Origin: Nostoc sp. UHCC 0926
Lineage (GTDB): Bacteria; Cyanobacteriota; Cyanobacteriia; Cyanobacteriales; Nostocaceae
Length of the DNA: 64,000 nucleotides
Assembly: GCF_028623165.1 (NCBI RefSeq)
Contig: NZ_CP117772.1
Coordinates: forward strand, 558,001-622,000
Direction: 5' to 3'
Part shown: positions 9,541 to 17,259 of the stretch, piece after piece
Layout of the letters: every line of letters begins with the position of its first letter
How positions within the stretch are numbered: position 1 is the first letter of the stretch
Program-made: the position numbers and the translations under genes
The notes under the pieces: model-generated
What the model was told of the DNA's origin: nothing
Seen by the model: only the letters and a program-made list of their open reading frames with translations
The model's database searches: none

Positions 9541-9582
9541 AACGCAAAGGTTCGCAAAGGTAAACGCAAAGAGGCGCAGAGA
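9541..9582. repeat. Short CGCAAAGG-type repeat between glycosyltransferases
   Basis: Three imperfect copies of an ACGCAAAGG unit followed by GGCGCAGAGA. The same AGGCGCAGAGA string occurs downstream of the pentapeptide gene near 21731. It is a common dispersed repeat in filamentous cyanobacteria. Confidence 0.6.
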
Positions 9583-9620
9583 ATTCCCTACGAATTAATA
9601 AAATGTTGTACTTAGTTTTA

Positions 9621-10613
9621 TCAATTTGTGATTAGTTTACTAAGTCGATTAAAGGAGTTGAGTTGTTCAAGAATGAATTCCAAGCAGTCTTCAAGGACTT
9701 CCTTCTTTTTCTCACCAATAATAACTAGATTCTGATTTTGAGGATAAGACCATCGACGCAGATGGGCAATGCTAAATCCTTCCTGTTTCTCTTCTTCTAA
9801 AGAAGCTTTTCTCACGGCATCCCATAAAACCAGTGTTGGTTTCTGAAATGCAGTGGCAATATGAGAAGATCCAGTATCAAATCCTACGTATAAATCGCTT
9901 GCCCAAATCAGAGCCATTGCTTGTCTAATAGTTGTTTTTGGTGTAAATATAGAAAACGTCTTTTGCTCAAAGTCATTATTGCCAATATGTAAAAAACTTA
10001 CTTGATTTTTCAAGTAATCGACTAATTCCAGCCAATTATCTAAGTGCCAAGGTGAGTCTTTAGTACTCGATGAAGTCCCATAGGGACAGATACAAACAAC
10101 GGGACGTTTCAGGTGAGCAAGAGTTTTTAATCCCCATTGCATTTCTGCATGAGATAAAAATAAAGAACCCCTTAATTGACGAGGCCGCAGTCCATGAGCA
10201 AAACAGATATTTTCTATGATATGACGGCTTTGACAAAAATTATCTGACTCAATGGACACTTCTACCATGATGTTCGGATCTATGTCATCGGCATTGATAA
10301 TTGTTTCAATATATGGATTGTTGTCCCAGATTGAATACCCGTTTTCTTGAGTCTTTTTATAGTAGTTTAAAGGAGCAGTCAATAATTTTATGAGTCGCCC
10401 TTTTTTTAAAGATAATGCTTCAATTAATGGTGTATAACAGACACAACTTCCTATTCCGAGATAACTAGGTATTGCCAAGTCACAATTATACTTTTCGGCA
10501 TAATACTTCAATGCAACTAATGGTTCTGAATCTCGAAATCGTGGATAGAAGATAGATTGACTTATACTGTTGTTATTGAACATATTTGGTTCCTCTGTAT
10601 TTATTGTGTTCAA
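9621..10613 (-). CDS. Glycosyltransferase family 9-like protein
   Basis: A 330-residue GT-B protein, weaker but recognisable GT9: DLAIPSYLGIGSCVCYTPLIEAL at the N-terminus replaces the usual glycine-loop motif, VVCICPYGTSSSTKDSPWHLDNW opens the C-terminal domain, and ASDLYVGFDTGSSHIATAFQKPTLVLW is the donor-site motif with D-TGSSH in place of DSGPxH. It is the second of two GT9 genes in the operon and differs clearly from the one at 8267-9421, so they probably act on different positions or sugars. An ATG with a purine-rich region upstream supports the start; an internal Met at residue 11 is an alternative. Confidence 0.75.
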   Translation of the reverse strand: MNTINTEEPNMFNNNSISQSIFYPRFRDSEPLVALKYYAEKYNCDLAIPSYLGIGSCVCYTPLIEALSLKKGRLIKLLTAPLNYYKKTQENGYSIWDNNPYIETIINADDIDPNIMVEVSIESDNFCQSRHIIENICFAHGLRPRQLRGSLFLSHAEMQWGLKTLAHLKRPVVCICPYGTSSSTKDSPWHLDNWLELVDYLKNQVSFLHIGNNDFEQKTFSIFTPKTTIRQAMALIWASDLYVGFDTGSSHIATAFQKPTLVLWDAVRKASLEEEKQEGFSIAHLRRWSYPQNQNLVIIGEKKKEVLEDCLEFILEQLNSFNRLSKLITN

Positions 10614-10842
10614 TTTTTAGTTAAATGCCAAAAAAGTAAACTTTGTCTCTCAAAATTATTAAAAACTTTTCAATATCTCAGCTTGCAGAATATAGAACTG
10701 TAAATGCTATTATTAATATTTGTGAATCTTTGGAAAAGAAAGTACGTAGTATTAGAAATCATTACAATAGTTGCGTTAAAGAGATAGTAAAAGCAACTAG
10801 AGTTTTTGAAGTACATACGGTTAGAGTTTCCAAATTCCACCC

Positions 10843-12099
10843 CTATAAGTTAAGAATTTGCTGGTACAACTGAATGTACCGTTGGGCTTGCACCTCTAAC
10901 GAGTACTCTTCAACCGCAACCTTGCGGCAATTTTGATTCATCCGATCGCGTAAATTAACGTCTTCTAATAGTTGGACAATCCCATTAGAGAAATCATCAG
11001 CATCTTCAGGTTTTGCTAAATAGCCAGTGATTCCAGGACGGACTAAATCTGGAACACCACCAACTTTGAAAGAAACCATTGGTGTACCACAAGCCATACT
11101 TTCTAGAAGGACTAGAGGTAAGTTATCAGCACGGGTTGGAAACAAAAATAAATCGGCGGCAGAATAAGCAATGGCTTTTAAGCGATCGCTGCTAATATAG
11201 CCAAGGTGCAGTACTTCCATTTCTGCGGCATTTGAGATTGCCTTCGCTTCATCCCCAAAAGTCAGCAACACGGTTTCAGCTTTGAGTGATTTAGGTATGC
11301 GAGAAAGGGCTTTGAGCAATAGATCGGCACCTTTACGCCGATTGGTCAAGTCTTGTGCTCCAAAGATGAGAACTTTTTTATGCTGGGGAATTCCCAGCTC
11401 AGATTGACACTGCTGTTGATCAAGTGGTTGATAGGCTACTGTATCAATTCCGTGGGGAATGTGATGAATCGGGAAACAGTTGAGCATACTCTGTTTAGCG
11501 CATTCAGCCAACCAGCGACTAGGAGCCACAATCGTTAAGTTGGAGTGTCGATATGCCCAATTCTTTAACTTCCACTCTAGAGATGTGGCATCTCGTTGAA
11601 TCGGAGGTAACGCATTCGGATAAGGACATTTTCCACAACCAGTTTGCCATTTTGAACAGTCATAACTGTAGGCACAGTGTCCCGTGAAACTCCACATATC
11701 ATGTAGCGTATAGACGGCAGGTTTATCTCTTGTCAATGAGGGAAGCATGAGATAGGAAAAATAATCATCATGAAGCAGGTGAAAGTTGAGTAAAGCAGCA
11801 TTTTGGTAGCAGGCTTGATGTTTAAGATCAGCAATTGAGGGATTGGCAACGTAATTCAAGCCAATTCGTCTTGTAATTGAGTTCGCTAAATCAACAAACT
11901 GATTTTTTCTTTGGACAATCTGTACCGTATTTTTCAAATCATTAGCTTTTTCCTGAAACACTCCATCAATCTCATCTTTATAGGCAAAGAAAGATTGAAT
12001 CCCGGCTCTAGATAAACTTTGATGCAGATTGTAGGCAGCAATAAATGCACCGCCTAAGCCAAACCAGTTATTAATATGAAGTATATTGAGAGAATTCAT
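10843..12099 (-). CDS. Glycosyltransferase family 4
   Basis: A 418-residue GT-B retaining glycosyltransferase. The N-terminal acceptor domain has NWFGLGGAFIAAYNLHQSL and a cysteine-rich loop (GHCAYSYDCSKWQTGCGKCPYPN) often seen in exopolysaccharide GT4 enzymes. The C-terminal donor domain has LIFGAQDLTNRRKGADLLLKAL and the E-x7-E region FPTRADNLPLVLLESMACGTPMVSF. It follows the large NRPS gene after 165 bases in the same orientation and precedes the two GT9 genes, so the operon appears dedicated to a glycosylated product. The sugar and acceptor cannot be read from the sequence. Confidence 0.85.
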   Translation of the reverse strand: MNSLNILHINNWFGLGGAFIAAYNLHQSLSRAGIQSFFAYKDEIDGVFQEKANDLKNTVQIVQRKNQFVDLANSITRRIGLNYVANPSIADLKHQACYQNAALLNFHLLHDDYFSYLMLPSLTRDKPAVYTLHDMWSFTGHCAYSYDCSKWQTGCGKCPYPNALPPIQRDATSLEWKLKNWAYRHSNLTIVAPSRWLAECAKQSMLNCFPIHHIPHGIDTVAYQPLDQQQCQSELGIPQHKKVLIFGAQDLTNRRKGADLLLKALSRIPKSLKAETVLLTFGDEAKAISNAAEMEVLHLGYISSDRLKAIAYSAADLFLFPTRADNLPLVLLESMACGTPMVSFKVGGVPDLVRPGITGYLAKPEDADDFSNGIVQLLEDVNLRDRMNQNCRKVAVEEYSLEVQAQRYIQLYQQILNL

Positions 12100-12264
12100 T
12101 TCACTTCGTCTTTAGTGCCTTGTCTCTTGAATATCCAATCTGTTTAACAACTGAAGATTCAATTACAGCAGTTTTCTTTTATATCAAGTACAAAGCTACA
12201 GGTTTTGAGACAGGAGGTAGAAACTCTGTATATTTAATTTTGATTCCTGCGTTTTGTAGCTTAC

Positions 12265-15200
12265 CTACTTGCAAACTGCTGTAGGATCTGAATGGATTGT
12301 CTTAAAGAGGTCTGAAACAGTCATTTCTGAATGGCTAACAAGCTTCGTCAGAATTTCCTGATAGTTGTTTAATAGGCGATCAATTGTCTCTGCTGTGAAT
12401 TTCTCAGTGCCGTATTTAGCCCTGATCCGGATTGTTTTTGACAGTTCAACGTAAAGCTCCAACGGAGGTGTTTTGCCATAAAGTTCCATTGGTATATCGC
12501 CCCATTGTGACGATGCGATCGCTTCCCAACCTGGCATTTGATCTTGAACCGAGGGGGTCATGGTAATACTTGCCAGCAGATTCAGGGGACGTAAGTGTTG
12601 GATCTGGTTGATCACCTGATGCAGCTGCACCTCTTTATGTTCGATCGCTTCATTGACGGTTTCTTGAAGTTGTTTAATGACGGTTGAGCCAGTCTGTTCC
12701 GGCAAAATTAGCGATCGCAGAATCACGTCATTGATAAAGCAGCCAATCATCCGCTCTGTGTCTAGCCCAGTGCGGTTGCCGAGTGTTGCCAGAATTAAAA
12801 TCTCATTTTGTTGGTTCCACTTCGCTAAAACAAGTTTGAAAGCGCTCAACAAGATGACAAAACTCGTCACCCTCTGTGAACGACCCAGCCCTTCAATTGA
12901 ACGAACGAGAGACTCAGGTAAGTGGATAAAACGGTGCCCTGCCTGTTTACTAGACAGCATCAGACTTGGAGAGGGGTATAACTCATGATCAACGAGTTTG
13001 CGTTGCCAATAGCTGAGTTGCTGTGCGATCGCGGACTCGTTGTAGACTTGCTGCTGCCACAAGGCAAAGTCTGCATATTGGCATGATAGGGCTGGCAGGG
13101 GCGAAGGTCGCCCATTAGCGAAAGCCTGCATCAGTGCGTTTAATTCTTGCAGAAGCACACTAAATGACCAACCATCTGTGATCAGATGGTGCATGGTAAT
13201 CACAAGCCAATGCTCATCTGGATTCAGTTGAAATAAGGCAGTTCTGATCAGGGGAGCAACAGCCAGGTTGAAGGGCTGCTGACGTATTTTAATTCCCAAA
13301 CGAACCGCTTCCGACTCACGCGCCTCTGGGGGTAGGTGCTGTAGGTTTTCATAGATTAATGGCAGGTGCAGGTGAGGTAAAACGATCTGCATCGGCTGAT
13401 CGTTGATGACAGTGAAGACCGTGCGGAGATTCTCATGACGGCGGACGATTTCATTAAAACTTTGCTCGACGACCTCTGGTAAGAAAGAACCCTTGACTCG
13501 CATCAGAGTCGAACTATTGAGAGTTGCAACCGTACTTGCTGATTGATGCAGTGACCACAAGCCCTGCTGTGATAGCGATAGCGGCACGGGTGTAGATGGG
13601 CTTCTCTCTAAGCGAGACATGGCTAGCATGGTAGAGGGAATCCCATTTGAACTGAGTGTTGGATGGGCTTTGAACGACTCAATTAACTTGCTGAGAGCGG
13701 CGATTGTTGGGTTTTCAAACAGACACCGCAGGGGAAAATCAATCGTAAAGGCTTGGCGAATTCGGAAGAGAAGTGAAGTCGCTAGCAGAGAATGTCCGCC
13801 CAAATCAAAAAAGTTATCGTAAATCCCGACTTTCTCAACACTGAGAATCGCAGCCCAAAGGTTAGCTAAAATTTCTTGGGTGGGGGTGCTGGGTGCTACA
13901 AAGCTAGATTCTAGTCCATTCTTAAAATTTTCCGGTATGGGTAGAGCGCGACTATCAACTTTTCCATTGGACGTTAAGGGAAACTTTTCTAGGACAACAA
14001 AGGCAGATGGAATCATGTACTCAGGCAGTTTTTGCTTGAGATAGTGGCGAAGGTCTTGAATATATCTCTCTAAACTGTTCCAAGTCGATTCGCGATCGCC
14101 TAAACTATTTGCTCCCGTTTTTTCAGGGAAACACTGCTTTCCATTGGCTAACTCGTTGAAAGAGCGATCGCCCTTGGCGGTTCCTAAAGAAGCATCGCCC
14201 AGTATACCCTGCTCTTTTAAACTCACCAAATTGAGAATGGTTGAAGCTTGGATATGGTCAGGAACAATATAGGCTACCAATCGCTTATTATTAGGTTCAT
14301 CCTCTCTGGCAAGTACAACACATTCTTGCACAGCTTGGTGCCCAGAAAGTAGTGCTTTAATTTCTCCTAACTCAATCCGAAAGCCCCGAATTTTGACTTG
14401 ATGATCGATGCGTCCTTTATACTCAAGCTCACCTGTAGGCAAATATCGCGCTAAATCCCCCGTTTTATATAAACGCTCTTTCTGCTGATTGCTAAAGGGA
14501 TTGGGTACAAATCGCTTCTCAGTCAGTTCACTGCGCCGCCAATAACCCCTCGCCACACCACCACCGCCAACATAAAGTTCTCCTACCACCCCAATGGGTA
14601 CAGGTTGTTGGTATTTGTCCAGAAGGTAAATCTGCAAGTCGGAAATTGGTAGCCCTATTAAGCTACTTGTGGCTTTCACATCAGCTAAGGTTAAACGACG
14701 GATTGTCACATGAACCGTTGTTTCTGTAATGCCGTACATGTTTACCAACTGGGGCAGTTGATCCCCATGCCGCTCAAACCAAGGCTGCAACAAAGGTAAC
14801 GAAAGTGCTTCTCCGCCAAATATCACTACCCGTAAACTCAATTTTTCTGTTGTCTTGGAATGTTCATCAACTTGAATTAGTTGGTAAAAAGCGGATGGAG
14901 TTTGGTTGAGAACAGTCACTTCCTCAGCAACCAGTAAGTTGTAGAATGCTTGCGAGTCTCGGCTCACCTCGTAAGGCACAACCACAACACACCCGCCATA
15001 CAGCAACCCTCCCCACAGTTCCCAAACTGAAAAGTCAAATGCAAAGGAGTGGAATAGCGTCCATACATCGGTTTCATTGAAATGATACCAACCTTCCGTT
15101 GCTTTGAATAACCGAACGACATTGTGATGAGTGATTAATACCCCTTTGGGCTTTCCTGTAGAGCCGGATGTATAAATCATGTAAGCTAGGTTATCACCCT

Positions 15201-17259
15201 GCACACCACTGACTAGGTTATTTCCGGGGTACTGAGCAATTTTGTCTGCCTCTTTATCTAAATAGACAACAAAATTGCTTTGATCTAGAGTGTTGCGTAA
15301 TTGCGAATTCGTTACCAACACTTGCACTTGTGCATCTTCTAATATGTGGTTCAACCGTTCTTGTGGATTATTGGGATCTAGTGGTACGTATGCCCCTCCA
15401 GCTTTGAGTATTCCCAATATGCCCACAATCATTTCTAGTGAACGTTCTACGCAAATGCCTACTAATGTTTCTGGTTTTACACCCAGAGTTTGCAAGTGAT
15501 GCGCTATTTTGTTAGCCTGCTGATTCAATTCCCGATAAGTTAGCTGTTGTCCTTCAAACTTAAGTGCTACAGCTGCGGGTGTCTTCTCCACCTGTGCTTC
15601 AAACAACTCATGCAAACACAGAAACTCAGACTCAATCTCCTGTATTTCTTTTCCTAGCAACTGCTCCCTTTCTGTAGCGCTGAGTATTGACAAATTGCCG
15701 ATACGCTGGTTTGGAGATTCAACAATTCTTGCTAGCAAAGTCTGAAAATGTCCACTGATGCGCTGGATTATTTCTTCATTAAACAGATAGGCGTTGTACT
15801 CTAGTTTCCCTTGCAGTTTTGAGTTTGTTTCCCACAAATTTAAGGTTAAATCAAAGGTTGCTCCGGCTGTTGGTTTATGCAACTCCAGTACTTTTGTCAT
15901 AACTCCTGGGAGTTGCAATTCCTCCTGAGCGATAGTTTCTAAAGTAAACATCACTTGCAAAAGGGGATTATTACCTGATTTGCGATCTATTTTCAGAGCT
16001 TCAATAACTTTAACAAAGGGAACCTCACTATGAGCATACGCTTCTAAAACAACTTTTTGGACTTCAGTTAACAGTTCTCGAAAGGTAGGATTATCTGGAA
16101 TCTGAATACGTAAGCCCAGTGTATTGACAAAAGCACCAATAAGTGGATTTGTCTGCGCTGAGGTGCGATTAGCAATAACAGTTCCGACAACTAAATCTTC
16201 CTGATGGGTGTAGCGGGAAAGTAAGATGGCGAAAGCAGTCAAGAGGGTGGTAAAAAGGGTTGTCCCAGACTGTTGACTTAACTGCTTCAACTTGCTAGTT
16301 ACCTCAGCACTCACAGACAACGGTACTATACCATATTGAAACGCTTGCTTTGTATTATGATTGCTGCGATCGCACCCTGCGCGGCTCTCTTTGGGAGCAT
16401 CGCTTAAGTAAGGCAGTTCCAAAACAGGTACAACGTCTGCCAACTGTTGCTGCCAGTAATTTAACTGTTGGGTAAAATTTTTAAGAGTGACCTGTTGATT
16501 TTGCCAATGAGCAAAATCAGCATATTGAATGGGGAGTTCTGGTAAAGAAGCTGTTTTTCCCGTTGAAACTTCTTGATACAGAGCTGATAATTCCCGCAAA
16601 AATATCTGGATTGACCAATCATCACAGATAATGTGGTGCAGATTGAACATCAACAAGTGAGTCTGAGAATGAAGACGGATTAAAGTCACTCGCCACACAG
16701 GAGACTGATTCAAATCAAAAGCACGGGTACGCTCTTGCAAAAGAAGTTGTTGTGCTTGAGAAATACGCTCAGTTTCTGATAAGTTCTGCAAGTCAATTAC
16801 AGGAATGTCAAAGGTCAGGTGAGGTGTAATAACCTGTACTGGCGAACCATTCACCACCTTGAACCCAGTCCTGAGAATGGAATGACGCTTAATCAAACAT
16901 TGGATTGCTTGCTCGAAGCTGGGAATATCCAGATCCCCTTCCAAGCGAAACACCCTCACCATGTTGTGGATATAATTTGATTCTTCTAGGTGATGGAGCA
17001 GCCAAAATTGTTGTTGAGTGAAGGATAAAAGCAAACCATCATTTTTTAGAGTTGCATCAACGGGTTTAATAATTGATTGTGATTCAATTCTTGATTGATT
17101 AAGGAAGGCTAAAATTTCAGTTTTATATGTTTTTATTTGAGCCAGTATATCTGAAGTTAGAATACCTTTAGGTGCTTGATAGCGGAGGTTGTTGCCATCA
17201 GCCCAGACTTTGATATTGAGGCGACCAAGTTCTAACAACAGTTCATCAAGCGTTTTCAT
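12265..17259 (-). CDS. Nonribosomal peptide synthetase TubC-C-A(Thr)-PCP-C
   Basis: A 1,664-residue NRPS. Residues 1-55 form a TubC-type docking domain. The first condensation domain (about 70-500) has HHIICDDW. The adenylation domain has IYTSGSTGKPKG; its specificity residues, read against GrsA, are D-F-W-N-I-G-M-V-H-K, the established threonine code. The carrier domain (FFDLGGHSLLA, Ser near 1154) follows. A second condensation domain (about 1240-1650) has an intact HHLITDGW and is the end of the protein: no A, PCP, thioesterase or reductase follows. The start overlaps the previous gene's stop (ATGA) behind AAGAAGGGA. About 45 extra residues lie near 1011-1056, before the last adenylation motifs, in a repeat-derived segment. 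Confidence 0.92.
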   Translation of the reverse strand: MKTLDELLLELGRLNIKVWADGNNLRYQAPKGILTSDILAQIKTYKTEILAFLNQSRIESQSIIKPVDATLKNDGLLLSFTQQQFWLLHHLEESNYIHNMVRVFRLEGDLDIPSFEQAIQCLIKRHSILRTGFKVVNGSPVQVITPHLTFDIPVIDLQNLSETERISQAQQLLLQERTRAFDLNQSPVWRVTLIRLHSQTHLLMFNLHHIICDDWSIQIFLRELSALYQEVSTGKTASLPELPIQYADFAHWQNQQVTLKNFTQQLNYWQQQLADVVPVLELPYLSDAPKESRAGCDRSNHNTKQAFQYGIVPLSVSAEVTSKLKQLSQQSGTTLFTTLLTAFAILLSRYTHQEDLVVGTVIANRTSAQTNPLIGAFVNTLGLRIQIPDNPTFRELLTEVQKVVLEAYAHSEVPFVKVIEALKIDRKSGNNPLLQVMFTLETIAQEELQLPGVMTKVLELHKPTAGATFDLTLNLWETNSKLQGKLEYNAYLFNEEIIQRISGHFQTLLARIVESPNQRIGNLSILSATEREQLLGKEIQEIESEFLCLHELFEAQVEKTPAAVALKFEGQQLTYRELNQQANKIAHHLQTLGVKPETLVGICVERSLEMIVGILGILKAGGAYVPLDPNNPQERLNHILEDAQVQVLVTNSQLRNTLDQSNFVVYLDKEADKIAQYPGNNLVSGVQGDNLAYMIYTSGSTGKPKGVLITHHNVVRLFKATEGWYHFNETDVWTLFHSFAFDFSVWELWGGLLYGGCVVVVPYEVSRDSQAFYNLLVAEEVTVLNQTPSAFYQLIQVDEHSKTTEKLSLRVVIFGGEALSLPLLQPWFERHGDQLPQLVNMYGITETTVHVTIRRLTLADVKATSSLIGLPISDLQIYLLDKYQQPVPIGVVGELYVGGGGVARGYWRRSELTEKRFVPNPFSNQQKERLYKTGDLARYLPTGELEYKGRIDHQVKIRGFRIELGEIKALLSGHQAVQECVVLAREDEPNNKRLVAYIVPDHIQASTILNLVSLKEQGILGDASLGTAKGDRSFNELANGKQCFPEKTGANSLGDRESTWNSLERYIQDLRHYLKQKLPEYMIPSAFVVLEKFPLTSNGKVDSRALPIPENFKNGLESSFVAPSTPTQEILANLWAAILSVEKVGIYDNFFDLGGHSLLATSLLFRIRQAFTIDFPLRCLFENPTIAALSKLIESFKAHPTLSSNGIPSTMLAMSRLERSPSTPVPLSLSQQGLWSLHQSASTVATLNSSTLMRVKGSFLPEVVEQSFNEIVRRHENLRTVFTVINDQPMQIVLPHLHLPLIYENLQHLPPEARESEAVRLGIKIRQQPFNLAVAPLIRTALFQLNPDEHWLVITMHHLITDGWSFSVLLQELNALMQAFANGRPSPLPALSCQYADFALWQQQVYNESAIAQQLSYWQRKLVDHELYPSPSLMLSSKQAGHRFIHLPESLVRSIEGLGRSQRVTSFVILLSAFKLVLAKWNQQNEILILATLGNRTGLDTERMIGCFINDVILRSLILPEQTGSTVIKQLQETVNEAIEHKEVQLHQVINQIQHLRPLNLLASITMTPSVQDQMPGWEAIASSQWGDIPMELYGKTPPLELYVELSKTIRIRAKYGTEKFTAETIDRLLNNYQEILTKLVSHSEMTVSDLFKTIHSDPTAVCK
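14090..14225. repeat. Repeat-derived in-frame insertion in the NRPS A domain
   Basis: This segment of the NRPS gene contains two HIP1-like GCGATCGC sites (near 14094 and 14164) and GC-rich blocks unlike the surrounding A-domain code. It encodes GDASLGTAKGDRS and GDRES-type peptide in a place where A domains normally have only a short linker before the LPEYMIP motif. The frame is kept. It looks like a protein-inserted dispersed repeat. Confidence 0.6.

Noticed and set aside
10643..10873. 76-codon plus-strand frame between two glycosyltransferases
   Set aside because: Starts with TTG without a ribosome-binding site, overlaps the 3' end of the GT4 gene on the other strand, and has no family features; most likely spurious.
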